From: SIG607 sp045605385
Lineage (GTDB): Bacteria > Bacillota > Clostridia > Oscillospirales > Acutalibacteraceae
Assembly (NCBI GenBank): GCA_045605385.1
Contig: JAZUPW010000012.1
Coordinates: 124,001-188,000, forward strand
DNA: 64,000 bases
Reading direction: 5' to 3'
Shown here: positions 8,151 through 17,002 of the stretch, in pieces
Layout: every line of letters starts with the position of its first letter
Position numbering within the stretch: the stretch's first letter is position 1
Notes under the pieces: model-generated
The model's database searches: none
Told to the model about the DNA's origin: nothing
The model's input: the letters and a program-made list of their open reading frames with translations, nothing else
Program-made: the position numbers and the translations under genes

Positions 8151-9983
8151 TTGGAATATAAAATTTTAAATAAAATTGAAAATCCTCAGTTTCTTAAAGA
8201 ACTGAACTTAGACCAACTTAATATTTTATGCAGTGAAATAAGAGACTGTCTTATAAACACCGTTTCAAAAAACGGTGGACATCTTGCGTCCAATTTGGGA
8301 ACTGTTGAACTTACCGTTGCGCTTCACCGTGTCTTTAATTCGCCCGATGATGCTATTGTTTTTGACGTAGGTCACCAATGTTATACCCATAAATTACTTA
8401 CAGGCCGTTATAATAGGTTTAACACTTTAAGAACTCAAGGCGGTATTTCAGGATTTATGCGCCCTGACGAATCAGAGCATGATCCCTTTATAACGGGACA
8501 CAGCAGTAATTCAATTTCGGCGGCATACGGAATTTATAAAGCAAAGGTTTTAAATGGTGAAAGCGGTACTGCAGTTGCAGTAATAGGTGATGGCGCCATG
8601 ACAGGCGGTATGGCTTATGAAGCGCTGAATAATGCAGGTGGCTCAAAAAGCCGCTTTACGGTTATTTTAAACGATAATAGAATGTCTATTTCTAAAAACG
8701 TCGGCGCTATGGCTAAGTATCTTAACAGAATACGCGCAAAAAGAAGTTATCATACTTTTAAAGATAATTTAGAAATTTTTCTTAAAAAGATTCCTGTTAT
8801 TGGAAAACCTTTGCGAAATAAACTGTTTTCTTCAAAAACAATGCTTAAGAACGCGCTTTATCACAGTAATATATTTGAAGGTCTTGGTTTCAACTATTTA
8901 GGTCCCGTTGACGGTCACAATATAGCAGAAATTGAAAATATATTAAGAATTTCACAAATGCAAACCAGACCGACTATTATTCACGTTGTTACCGTTAAGG
9001 GAAAAGGTTATACTTTTGCCGAGAATAAACCCAACGTTTATCACGGTGTTTCGGGTTTTGATGTTAGCGTAGGGGCTACTGCAAATTTTAAAGAAAACTA
9101 TTCTTCCGTTGTTGGCAGAAAACTTTGTGAAATGGCAGAAAAGGATAATAAGGTTTGCGCCGTTACCGCCGCTATGACCGAAGGCACGGGCCTTGATAAC
9201 TTTTCCGATTCATATAAGTCGCGTTTCTTTGATGTGGGAATTGCAGAAGAACACGCCGTTACGTTTTGTTCGGGACTTGCAACAGGCGGTATGAAACCGT
9301 ATTTTGCAGTTTATTCATCCTTTTTACAACGCGGTTATGACCAGATTATACACGATGCGGCAATTGCTAAAACAAATTTAAGGTTGCTAATTGACCGCGC
9401 GGGCATTGTGGGCGAAGACGGTGAAACACATCAGGGGCTTTTTGACGTTTCTTTTCTTTCAAGTATTCCGGGTGTAAAAATTTATTCTCCTGCTTCGTAT
9501 AATGAACTTGAGGGTATGCTTGATTCTTCTTTAAATAATAATGGTGTTATTGCAATAAGATATCCTCGCGGATGTGAAGGAGAAAACGCTGTATTCGAAT
9601 ATACAGGTAATAATTATGATATCTTTTTTGAAGGTGCAAACAGCGTTGCCGTTAGCTATGGCAGAATTTCGGCTAATGTTTACAATGCTGCTGAAAATAA
9701 CGGAAACATTACTTTTGTTAAACTTAACAGAATATACCCAATATGCCCTGAATTAATTAAAATGCTTTCAAACTTTAAGAACGTTTATTTGTTTGAAGAG
9801 GGCATAAAATCTGGTGGAATAGCAGAAAAAATTTCTTCTGCTTTAATTGAAAACGGTTATACTGGGAAAGTGGTAATAAGAGCGATAGATAACACCTTTG
9901 TAGGCTGTGCTACGGTCAATGCATCGCTTGAAAAATTCGGGTTAGATACCAATTCTATAATAAAAACTTTCGGAGGAAATTAA
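8151..9983 (+). CDS. dxs: 1-deoxy-D-xylulose-5-phosphate synthase
   Basis: ThDP enzyme joining pyruvate and glyceraldehyde-3-phosphate, the first step of the MEP isoprenoid route, which this organism therefore uses at least in part. The ThDP/metal motif GDGAMTGGMAYEALNNAG lies around residues 145-162. The transketolase pyrimidine domain shows FFDVGIAEEHAVTFCSGLA and DRAGIVGEDGETHQG; a transketolase C domain ends the protein. It starts at TTG (8151) with AAGGA upstream; I see no in-frame ATG that would keep the conserved N terminus. 610 aa is normal. Confidence 0.95.
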   Translation: MEYKILNKIENPQFLKELNLDQLNILCSEIRDCLINTVSKNGGHLASNLGTVELTVALHRVFNSPDDAIVFDVGHQCYTHKLLTGRYNRFNTLRTQGGISGFMRPDESEHDPFITGHSSNSISAAYGIYKAKVLNGESGTAVAVIGDGAMTGGMAYEALNNAGGSKSRFTVILNDNRMSISKNVGAMAKYLNRIRAKRSYHTFKDNLEIFLKKIPVIGKPLRNKLFSSKTMLKNALYHSNIFEGLGFNYLGPVDGHNIAEIENILRISQMQTRPTIIHVVTVKGKGYTFAENKPNVYHGVSGFDVSVGATANFKENYSSVVGRKLCEMAEKDNKVCAVTAAMTEGTGLDNFSDSYKSRFFDVGIAEEHAVTFCSGLATGGMKPYFAVYSSFLQRGYDQIIHDAAIAKTNLRLLIDRAGIVGEDGETHQGLFDVSFLSSIPGVKIYSPASYNELEGMLDSSLNNNGVIAIRYPRGCEGENAVFEYTGNNYDIFFEGANSVAVSYGRISANVYNAAENNGNITFVKLNRIYPICPELIKMLSNFKNVYLFEEGIKSGGIAEKISSALIENGYTGKVVIRAIDNTFVGCATVNASLEKFGLDTNSIIKTFGGN

Positions 9984-9984
9984 G

Positions 9985-10791
9985 TTGTCTGAAAAAAAAC
10001 GACTTGATCTTGCGGTGTTTGAGGCGGGTTACGCCGAAAGCCGCGAAAAAGCCAAAGTGCTTATAATGGCAGGGCTTGTTTATGTAAATAATCAAAAGTG
10101 CGATAAAGCGGGCACTAATATAAAATCTGATGACGTTATAGAAGTCAGAGGCGCAAAATTAAAATACGTAAGCAGAGGCGGCTTAAAACTTGAAAAAGCA
10201 ATGCAGGTTTTTCCAATTTCGCTTGAAAATTGTGTCTGTGCCGATATTGGCGCTTCAACGGGCGGATTTACCGATTGTATGCTTCAAAACGGTGCAAAGA
10301 AAGTTTATGCAATTGACGTAGGCTATGGGCAACTTGCTTGGAAACTTCGTTGTGATGAAAGGGTTGTAAACCTTGAACGCACCAATTTTCGCTACGTTAC
10401 TAAAAATGAAATTGATGAAGTGCTTGACTTTGCTTCGGTAGACGTTTCATTTATTTCACTCTCACTAATTCTTCCTGCGCTTAATCCGTTAATGGTTAAC
10501 GGTTCAAAAGCGGTTTGCCTTATTAAACCACAGTTTGAAGCAGGGCGTGAAGGCGTTGGCAAAAAGGGCGTAGTTCGGGAAAAATCGGTACATATTGCCG
10601 TTATTGAAAAAATAATAGATGTTGTGCTTAGCAACGGTTTTTCGCTTTTAGGACTTGATTTTTCGCCAATCAAAGGACCTGAAGGAAATATTGAGTATTT
10701 GTGCTATATTGAAAAAAGCGAAACTGCGCAAAATCTTTGTAACGTTTCTGCAACACAGCTTGTAGAAGCATCTTATGTTGAATTGAACTAA
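9985..10791 (+). CDS. tlyA: TlyA-family rRNA (cytidine-2'-O)-methyltransferase
   Basis: Predicted SAM-dependent 2'-O-methyltransferase; in mycobacteria TlyA methylates 16S and 23S rRNA. An N-terminal S4 RNA-binding domain (about 1-65, RLDLAVFEAGYAESREKAK) is fused to an FtsJ/RrmJ-like Rossmann domain with CADIGASTGGFTDCMLQNGA. DVSFISLSLILPAL and CLIKPQFEAGREGVGKKGVV are family signatures. It starts at TTG (9985), one base after the dxs stop, with GGAGG 6-7 bases upstream. The place between dxs and nadK is standard in Bacillota. Confidence 0.92.
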   Translation: MSEKKRLDLAVFEAGYAESREKAKVLIMAGLVYVNNQKCDKAGTNIKSDDVIEVRGAKLKYVSRGGLKLEKAMQVFPISLENCVCADIGASTGGFTDCMLQNGAKKVYAIDVGYGQLAWKLRCDERVVNLERTNFRYVTKNEIDEVLDFASVDVSFISLSLILPALNPLMVNGSKAVCLIKPQFEAGREGVGKKGVVREKSVHIAVIEKIIDVVLSNGFSLLGLDFSPIKGPEGNIEYLCYIEKSETAQNLCNVSATQLVEASYVELN

Positions 10792-10811
10792 AGTTCAGAA
10801 AGGGAAATTTT

Positions 10812-11642
10812 ATGGTAGTAGGTGTTTTACCGAATTTCGACAAACGCGGCGCTGTTGAAATTGTAGAAAAAATGAGTGTTATTTTCCGTAATAACGGCAT
10901 TACCGCGCTTTTGCCCGATAACGTTTGCGCTTCGGGGTATAAACTTGTACCTAAAGATGACGTTTGCAAACTTGCCGATATTATCATTACGGTAGGCGGT
11001 GACGGTACTATAATACGATATGCCAAAATTGCCGCGCAGTATGATAAACCTATTTTGGGTATTAATGCCGGAAGACTTGGTTTTCTTGCAATGCTTGAAA
11101 GTAATCAACTCGATTTACTTAACCGCCTTATAACAGGGGAATACAAGGTTGAAGAACGCATTTCATTCGACGTTTCAGTAACCGAAAACGACCTTGAAAT
11201 TGGTAAGTACAGCGCTCTTAACGATGTTGTTGTTACAAGCGGCTTTATTTCACGTCTTATTGATATTACTGCGTATATAGATAACGATTCTATTGCATAC
11301 CGTTCCGACGGACTTATAATTTCAACCCCTACCGGTTCAACAGCTTATTCAATGTCAGCAGGCGGACCTATAGTGGATCCTACTACCGATAATATAATTC
11401 TTACACCTATTTGTTCGCATTCTCTTAGTGCAAAACCCATAATTTTAAGTGCTAATAAAGAAATCAGTGTAAAAGCAACAACAAACAAGCGTTGCGAAAT
11501 TTATCTTTCGGTAGACGGAAGAAAAGCGCTTAATATTAAACCGGGAATGCTTATAAAAATTAAAAAATCGCAAAACAACGTTAAACTAATAAAACTAACC
11601 AATCATTCATTCTACAGCACTATTTCAGAAAAATTTAAGTAG
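10812..11642 (+). CDS. nadK: NAD kinase
   Basis: Phosphorylates NAD to NADP. The ATP/NAD-binding motif VGGDGTIIRYAK and NAGRLGFLAMLE (about 75-97) are clear. So is the C-terminal diacylglycerol-kinase-like region with SDGLIISTPTGSTAYSMSAG. At 276 aa the length is normal. The AGAAAGGGA ribosome site sits about 7 bases before the ATG, within the dxs-to-recN operon. Confidence 0.94.
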   Translation: MVVGVLPNFDKRGAVEIVEKMSVIFRNNGITALLPDNVCASGYKLVPKDDVCKLADIIITVGGDGTIIRYAKIAAQYDKPILGINAGRLGFLAMLESNQLDLLNRLITGEYKVEERISFDVSVTENDLEIGKYSALNDVVVTSGFISRLIDITAYIDNDSIAYRSDGLIISTPTGSTAYSMSAGGPIVDPTTDNIILTPICSHSLSAKPIILSANKEISVKATTNKRCEIYLSVDGRKALNIKPGMLIKIKKSQNNVKLIKLTNHSFYSTISEKFK

Positions 11643-11652
11643 GTAAAATGTT

Positions 11653-12123
11653 ATGAAAAATAAAAGACAAGATGTAATTTTAGATTTAATAAAAAACGAT
11701 GTTTGTGTTACGCAGGAAGACTTACAGGAAAGGCTTAATAAAATGGGTTTTTCAGTAACACAGTCTACTGTTTCAAGAGATATAAAACAACTAAGAATTA
11801 TAAAGGCTCTTGATGCAAACGGTAATTACAGATATATGGCTCCTTCAACACAGCCTGTAAGGTCTATGCAGACGCACACGGGTGAACAGTATTTAGATTT
11901 GTTTTCTCATTCCGTTATAAGGGTTGAAAGCGCCTATAATGATGTTGTTGTTAAATGCTATGCGGGTATGGCTTCAAGTGCTTGTGTTGCAATTGACGGC
12001 CTTTTTGCTGATAAAATAGTAGGTAGTCTTGCAGGAGATGACACCGTATTTATTATAACCAAAACTCCTCAGATTGCTGAAGAACTGTCGGTTTCATTAA
12101 ATAAACTTTGCGGAAAAGGTTAA
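11653..12123 (+). CDS. argR: arginine repressor ArgR/AhrC
   Basis: Hexameric arginine-responsive transcription factor. The N-terminal winged helix (about 1-70) includes the recognition segment SVTQSTVSRDIKQLRIIKA. The C-terminal oligomerisation and arginine-binding domain shows VGSLAGDDTVFIITK, close to the family GTIAGDDT motif, with the paired aspartates that contact arginine. 156 aa is typical. Placement before recN is conserved in Bacillota. No arginine biosynthesis gene is in the window, so its targets lie elsewhere. Confidence 0.93.
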   Translation: MKNKRQDVILDLIKNDVCVTQEDLQERLNKMGFSVTQSTVSRDIKQLRIIKALDANGNYRYMAPSTQPVRSMQTHTGEQYLDLFSHSVIRVESAYNDVVVKCYAGMASSACVAIDGLFADKIVGSLAGDDTVFIITKTPQIAEELSVSLNKLCGKG

Positions 12124-12127
12124 GAAA

Positions 12128-13795
12128 ATGCTTAAAAGTCTTTATATTGAAAACATTGCGGTTATAGAAAAAACTGCTGTAGACCTTGGCGCTTATTTTA
12201 ACGTATTAACGGGTGAAACAGGCGCAGGTAAATCAATAATAATAGATGCAATTAATGCCGTGCTTGGCGAACGCACTTCTAAGGAACTAATTCGTGCGGG
12301 ATGTAAAAATGCCGTTGTAACAGCGGTTTTTTCATCGGTAAGCGGTGCGGCTTGTTCTGCTTTGTCTGAAAACGGATTTACTGCCGATGAAAACGGCGAT
12401 TATACCATTCAGCGAATTTTAAGCAATACTTCAAGTACAATAAAAATTAACGGACAACCTGTATCTGCAAATACACTTCGTTCTTTTGCGGGGCTTCTTA
12501 TAAATATTCACGGTCAGCACGATAATCAGGCGCTTCTGCAACCCGAAAATCATTATAAATATTTAGATATGCTTGCCGAAAACGCTGATATTTTAAGCAA
12601 TTACCTTGCTGAATTTAATAATTTTAATTCGGTGCGTTCTGCACTTAAAAAACTTGATATTGATGAGGATGAGAAACTACGCAAAATCGATCTGCTTAAA
12701 TATCAGATAGATGAACTAAAAGGCGCTAATATTACCGTTGGCGAGGTAAACCGTTTAAAAGAAAACCTTGAAGTAGCCAAAAATGCCGAAAAACATAAAA
12801 ACAAATTAAGCGAAATTGTCTATATTCTTAACGGCGATGATACTAACGATGGCGTTTTGGCTTCTATAAACGAAATTTCGCGTATACTTTCAAAACAAGA
12901 TATTAATAAACTAAACGAATGTAAACTTCCGCTTGATAACAGTTATGATACTTTGTTTGCGCTTAAAAACACGGTGGAAGAATGTATTGAAGATTTAAAT
13001 TCTTCACTATATAATGCCGAAGAAATTGGGGACAGACTATCTTTACTTTCTGCTTTAATGCGAAAATACGGCGATACCGAAGAAAAAATGCTGGAATTTC
13101 TTGATAACGCCGAAAAGGAATTGAAACAAATTGAATTTAACGATGATGAAATATTCCGCCTTGAAAAAGAACTTGAACTTTCACAGAATCGGCTTATTAA
13201 ACTTGCCGAAAAACTAACCGCTTCACGAAAAACAGCGGCTCAAAGTTTTGAGAAACAGGTGGCAGATGTTTTAAAAGAACTTAATATGCCAAACGTTAAA
13301 TTACATACGCAAATAGAACAAGGCAGATATACAAGAACAGGTTGCGATGAAATTCAGTTCTTGCTTTCTGCAAATGCGGGTGAAGACGTAAAACCGCTTT
13401 CAAAAATTGCTTCGGGCGGTGAACTTTCCCGAATTATGCTTGCAATTAAAAGTGTACTTAGCGAAAAGGATGACGTTGATACTCTTATTTTCGATGAAAT
13501 AGATACGGGAATCAGCGGTCTTGCCGCCGATAAAGTCGGCATTCAACTAAAACGTGTTGCAAATAACAGACAAGTGATTTGTGTAACCCACTTGGCGCAA
13601 ATTGCCGCCTGTGCAAATAATCATTATCTAATAGAAAAAAGTGTAAACGACGGCAGAACATATACGAAAGTAATGCTTCTTAAAGATGACGATCGTATAA
13701 ATGAAATCGCGCGAATAATGGGTGGATCCAACGTAACCGAAGCGTTGCTTTCATCGGCAAAAGAAATGCTTATTAATAAGATAAGTATAATTTAA
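12128..13795 (+). CDS. recN: DNA repair protein RecN
   Basis: SMC-like ATPase that acts early in double-strand break repair. Walker A GETGAGKSIIIDAI lies at about 30-43, followed by INIHGQHDNQALL. A central coiled coil runs about 150-370. The C-terminal half has the ABC signature SGGELSRIMLAIK and Walker B TLIFDEIDTGISG, with VICVTHLAQIAA after it. 555 aa is normal. It ends the operon at a strong terminator. In Bacillus the next genes are spoIVB and spo0A; neither is present here. Confidence 0.95.
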   Translation: MLKSLYIENIAVIEKTAVDLGAYFNVLTGETGAGKSIIIDAINAVLGERTSKELIRAGCKNAVVTAVFSSVSGAACSALSENGFTADENGDYTIQRILSNTSSTIKINGQPVSANTLRSFAGLLINIHGQHDNQALLQPENHYKYLDMLAENADILSNYLAEFNNFNSVRSALKKLDIDEDEKLRKIDLLKYQIDELKGANITVGEVNRLKENLEVAKNAEKHKNKLSEIVYILNGDDTNDGVLASINEISRILSKQDINKLNECKLPLDNSYDTLFALKNTVEECIEDLNSSLYNAEEIGDRLSLLSALMRKYGDTEEKMLEFLDNAEKELKQIEFNDDEIFRLEKELELSQNRLIKLAEKLTASRKTAAQSFEKQVADVLKELNMPNVKLHTQIEQGRYTRTGCDEIQFLLSANAGEDVKPLSKIASGGELSRIMLAIKSVLSEKDDVDTLIFDEIDTGISGLAADKVGIQLKRVANNRQVICVTHLAQIAACANNHYLIEKSVNDGRTYTKVMLLKDDDRINEIARIMGGSNVTEALLSSAKEMLINKISII

Positions 13796-13802
13796 TAACG
13801 CA

Positions 13803-13836
13803 AAAAAACTCTTCAACATTTGTTGAAGAGTTTTTT
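13803..13836. terminator. bidirectional terminator between recN and the ACT-domain gene
   Basis: AAAAAACTCTTCAACA pairs with TGTTGAAGAGTTTTTT around a 2-nt centre. There is an A tract on one side and a T tract on the other, so it can stop transcription from both convergent genes. Confidence 0.88.
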
Positions 13837-13843
13837 AATATAC

Positions 13844-14275
13844 TTATATTATCTTAACCATTATAACCCCGTTGGTTTTTCTTATTTCCCTTATTAATTC
13901 TTCAAGCGAAAGGGAATTGTTATCAAGTCTTACCGAAAGCGAAACGTTCGCTTTATTATCTACGGGGTGGTGTTGGTTAATTGTAAGCAAATTTACGCCT
14001 AACTTGTATAATTTTTCCGTAAGTGCAGAAAATACACCTGCGCGGTCATTAAGTACGGCTTCTAAATTTATTATTTTACTACTTTCTTTTCCGTCAAAGG
14101 CGAACACTTCGTTGCGGTATTTGTAAAACGCACTGCGTGAAATTTGCGCCTTTTTAACGGCATCACTCACGTTTGAAGCACCGCCGTTTGAAAGCAATTC
14201 CTTAGCATAAACCACTCTGCTGAATACTTCGGGAAGAGATGCAGTTTTAACAAGTAAATATTCATAACTTTTCAT
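13844..14275 (-). CDS. ACT-domain protein with N-terminal helix-turn-helix-like region (PheB/UPF0735 type)
   Basis: 143 aa. The N-terminal half (KSYEYLLVKTASLPEVFSRV, then a helix-turn-helix-like VKKAQISRSAFYKYRNEVF) precedes a C-terminal ACT domain (about 70-143, INLEAVLNDRAGVFSALTEK). This arrangement matches the PheB/UPF0735 proteins of Bacillota, probably amino-acid-sensing regulators, but no ligand can be read here. I start at the ATG at 14275, which has GGTGGA upstream. An in-frame TTG at 14293 would add six residues but lacks a ribosome site. A clear minus-strand promoter lies upstream. Confidence 0.8.
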   Translation of the reverse strand: MKSYEYLLVKTASLPEVFSRVVYAKELLSNGGASNVSDAVKKAQISRSAFYKYRNEVFAFDGKESSKIINLEAVLNDRAGVFSALTEKLYKLGVNLLTINQHHPVDNKANVSLSVRLDNNSLSLEELIREIRKTNGVIMVKII

Positions 14276-14307
14276 TAAATGTCCACCACACAAATACAGT
14301 TTTGCTT

Positions 14308-14336
14308 ATTATACACCCTATACATAAAAAAATCAA
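14308..14336 (-). promoter_or_regulatory. minus-strand promoter for the ACT-domain gene
   Basis: On the minus strand: TTGATT (14336-14331), 17-bp spacer, perfect TATAAT (14313-14308), about 33 bases upstream of the chosen ATG. Confidence 0.65.
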
Positions 14337-14357
14337 CTTAAAAGTGAGTTTCATAAA

Positions 14358-15434
14358 ATGCAGATTGAAAAGAAGAAAATATTTTTAATACACGTAGCCC
14401 ATATTTTTGTTGTTTCAGCGTTGTTTTATTTTGCTTTAAAATTTTGTCTTGGTTATGTTTTGCCTGTAATAATAGGATTTGTAGTTGCGTTTGGTGTACA
14501 GAAACCCGCCTTTGTCTTAGGTAAAAAAATAAAACTTAAGCAAAGCACTTTAGCACTTATTTGTGCTGTTTTGACATACTTAGTTTTGCTTGGTGTTTCA
14601 GCGGCTCTTGTATTCTGGCTATATTTGAAGTTTGCCGATATTACTCCCAACCTGCCTGATTATTTTAAAAATATTTATAATTCTTTTAACGATATTGCTT
14701 ATAAAGTTAGAAATTTTTCTGTTCGTTTTTCCGAAACGGCTTCCAATACACTTTATTCTTCCTTTAATTCTCTTTTACAGGGAACTCTTACGAGTATTGC
14801 TGAAAAAGTTTCTGCTTTTATTGCTTCGTTTGCTTCTGTAATACCAAAATTTTTGTTTGGTTTTTTAGTGGCGGTAATAACAGGATGCTACGTAGCAAAA
14901 GACTTTAATAAACTAAAAAACTTTTTAGAAGAAGCGTTGCCGAAAAAATATATAAAGTCGTTATTGCTAATAAAAAATATAACCGTAAACAACACTTTCG
15001 GAATTATTAAAAGTTATATAAAAATTGCGCTTATTTCTTTTGCAGAACTGTTTGTTTTATTTTTAATTTTCGGCTTTAAAGGTGCTTTATTTAAGGCAAT
15101 TGTAATTTCGGCTGTTGATATGCTGCCCGTTATAGGTGTGGGTACTGTGCTTATTCCGTGGGCTGTTTTTGCCGCTGTAACGGCAGATTTTTCTTTATGT
15201 TTTAAACTTATTTTTATTTATTTGCTTGTTACTATTGTAAGAAATATGGCAGAGCCTAAAATTCTTGGTAAACAAATGGGATTACATCCTGTTATAACCT
15301 TGCTTACAGTGTTTGTTGGTCTTAAACTGTTTGGTGTTATCGGAATGTTTGTCTTACCGCTTAGCGTTACGGTGCTAACAGAGTATTTCAAAGAACAGTA
15401 TAGACAAGGTGACAAATTAAAAGAAAAAGCATAG
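14358..15434 (+). CDS. YtvI-like integral membrane protein (AI-2E transporter superfamily)
   Basis: 358-aa polytopic membrane protein. Hydrophobic segments lie near residues 10-60, 62-90, 155-180 and several times from 215 to the end. The layout of two N-terminal pairs, a soluble middle section (about 90-150) and a C-terminal bundle with SAVDMLPVIGVGTVLIPWA and EPKILGKQMGLHPVITLL is the AI-2E/UPF0118 superfamily pattern. The closest match by eye is the YtvI branch, described with sporulation in bacilli. What it transports is unknown. The ribosome site is weak and no clear promoter is seen. Confidence 0.75.
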   Translation: MQIEKKKIFLIHVAHIFVVSALFYFALKFCLGYVLPVIIGFVVAFGVQKPAFVLGKKIKLKQSTLALICAVLTYLVLLGVSAALVFWLYLKFADITPNLPDYFKNIYNSFNDIAYKVRNFSVRFSETASNTLYSSFNSLLQGTLTSIAEKVSAFIASFASVIPKFLFGFLVAVITGCYVAKDFNKLKNFLEEALPKKYIKSLLLIKNITVNNTFGIIKSYIKIALISFAELFVLFLIFGFKGALFKAIVISAVDMLPVIGVGTVLIPWAVFAAVTADFSLCFKLIFIYLLVTIVRNMAEPKILGKQMGLHPVITLLTVFVGLKLFGVIGMFVLPLSVTVLTEYFKEQYRQGDKLKEKA

Positions 15435-15501
15435 TATATTAATAAGCCGTAACCTATTGCGGCGAAGATTTATAATCGGTATTAAGCAAAGTGAAATAAA
15501 A

Positions 15502-15723
15502 ATGGACAGATATGTAATTGCAACAGGAACAATAACACACGCCATAAAAGGCAGGGATTTATTAAAAAGCAGGGGAATAAAAACGCATATAGAGCGAATG
15601 AAACATTCAGCAGAAAAATACGGTTGCGGATACGCTTTATTAGTGGTCACTAACAATATTTCTTCTGTTGAAAATCTGCTTAAAACCAATAACGTTAAAG
15701 TATTAAATGTCAGTAAAATTTAA
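15502..15723 (+). CDS. DUF3343 protein (putative Se/S carrier-like)
   Basis: 73-aa protein with a small ferredoxin-like fold pattern: YVIATGTITHAIKGRDLLKSRG, a middle KYGCGYALLV holding one cysteine (residue 42), and a C-terminal strand. This matches the DUF3343 family, which often lies beside selenium- or sulfur-handling genes. The gene downstream is a cysteine desulfurase, supporting a role as sulfur/selenium acceptor or carrier; that role is inference. I start at the ATG at 15502 because the family N terminus begins there; an in-frame TTG at 15457 adds 15 residues unlike the family. Confidence 0.75.
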   Translation: MDRYVIATGTITHAIKGRDLLKSRGIKTHIERMKHSAEKYGCGYALLVVTNNISSVENLLKTNNVKVLNVSKI

Positions 15724-15733
15724 TAGTTAACTC

Positions 15734-15763
15734 AAAAATGCACAGGTCTCCTGTGCATTTTTT
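15734..15763 (+). terminator. hairpin with T tract between DUF3343 gene and cysteine desulfurase
   Basis: AAAAATGCACAGG/CCTGTGCATTTTT with a 3-nt loop, lying 7 bases before the desulfurase GGAGGG site. It may act as an intra-operon attenuator rather than an absolute end. Confidence 0.75.
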
Positions 15764-15779
15764 AAAAAGGAGGGATATT

Positions 15780-16898
15780 ATGATATATCTTGATAATGCC
15801 GCAACAACAGGCAAAAAACCGCCTTTAGTAATAAATGCATTTAATAATGCTATAAAATATTATTGTGTTAATCCCGGCAGAAGCGGATATTCACTCTCTA
15901 TAAGAGCAAGTGAAAAAATATACAACACAAGGCAAAAAACGGCTGATTTTTTTGGCTGTCAACATCCCGAAAACGTAATTTTCACCCTCAACTGTACTCA
16001 TGCGCTCAATACGGTTTTAAAGGGGATTTTGTCTTACGGTGACCACGTCATTATTTCTAATTTAGAACATAATGCTGTTGTACGCCCGCTTATGGAACTT
16101 GTTAAAAATTACTCGGTTTCTTTTGACACTTTTGATGCTTTTGCAGATGATATTAAAACTGAACTTAAAAGCAAAGTTAAAAGTAACACAAAATTAATAG
16201 TTTCAACCCACGTATCAAATGTTTGCGGCAAGGTGTTGCCAATAAAGGAAATAGGGGAGTTTGCAAAAGAAAATAATATTTTGTTTTGTGTAGATGCCGC
16301 GCAATCGGCAGGCGTTTTGCCTATTTCTGTTAGCGAAATGAATATAAATTATTTGTGCGTTGCGGCGCATAAAGGACTGTATGCGCCTATGGGACTCGGG
16401 TTGCTTATTATTAACGGTGTAATTCCCAAAACGCTTGTACAAGGCGGAACTGGAACGAATTCAATTGAACTTACCCAGCCAAGTGTTCTTCCCGAAAGTT
16501 TTGAAAGCGGAACAATAAATCTTCCTGCCGTTTTATCTCTCGGCGCGGGTCTTGATTTTGTTAAGAGTAAGGGAATTAAACAAATATTTCTGCACGAAAA
16601 AAATCTGTGTGATTTTTTTGTTAATTCACTTAAAAATAATAGAAAAATACAGTTTTTTGGGCTTGGTGAAGATAATGCGCCCGTAATATCTTTTAATATT
16701 AAAGACCGAACTTCTGAAGAGGTAGGAGATTATTTAAGTAAGCATAACGTTGCTGTAAGAACGGGGCTTCACTGCGCGCCAATTGCTCATAAAACGTTAA
16801 ATACGCTTAAAACGGGAACCGTTCGTATTTCACCGTCTGTGTTCAATAATTTTAAAGAAATTGAAAAAACGGCATATTTATTAAATAATATATATTAA
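15780..16898 (+). CDS. class V aminotransferase, cysteine desulfurase family
   Basis: 372-aa PLP enzyme that should take sulfur (or selenium) from cysteine (or selenocysteine) as an enzyme-bound persulfide. IYLDNAATTGKKPP opens the protein. LEHNAVVRP, CVDAAQSAG and VAAHKGLYAPMG (Schiff-base Lys198) form the PLP site. RTGLHCAPIAH holds the catalytic Cys332. This resembles the stand-alone desulfurases found with selenium genes in Bacillota more than SufS or IscS; no suf or isc gene is nearby. The start at 15780 is set by GGAGGG 5 bases upstream; an earlier in-frame ATG at 15738 lies within the terminator hairpin. Confidence 0.87.
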   Translation: MIYLDNAATTGKKPPLVINAFNNAIKYYCVNPGRSGYSLSIRASEKIYNTRQKTADFFGCQHPENVIFTLNCTHALNTVLKGILSYGDHVIISNLEHNAVVRPLMELVKNYSVSFDTFDAFADDIKTELKSKVKSNTKLIVSTHVSNVCGKVLPIKEIGEFAKENNILFCVDAAQSAGVLPISVSEMNINYLCVAAHKGLYAPMGLGLLIINGVIPKTLVQGGTGTNSIELTQPSVLPESFESGTINLPAVLSLGAGLDFVKSKGIKQIFLHEKNLCDFFVNSLKNNRKIQFFGLGEDNAPVISFNIKDRTSEEVGDYLSKHNVAVRTGLHCAPIAHKTLNTLKTGTVRISPSVFNNFKEIEKTAYLLNNIY

Positions 16899-16936
16899 TT
16901 TGTTGTAAATTATTTAAAAAAGTATCTATTTATCTA

Positions 16937-16965
16937 TTGATTATAATAAATTATTATGATAAAAT
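16937..16965 (+). promoter_or_regulatory. promoter for cdaA operon
   Basis: TTGATT (16937-16942), 17-bp spacer, TAAAAT (16960-16965) preceded by TGA, in the AT-rich gap upstream of cdaA. Confidence 0.55.
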
Positions 16966-17002
16966 AACATTGAATAAATATGTTATGTAAAGGGATGATT
17001 CC

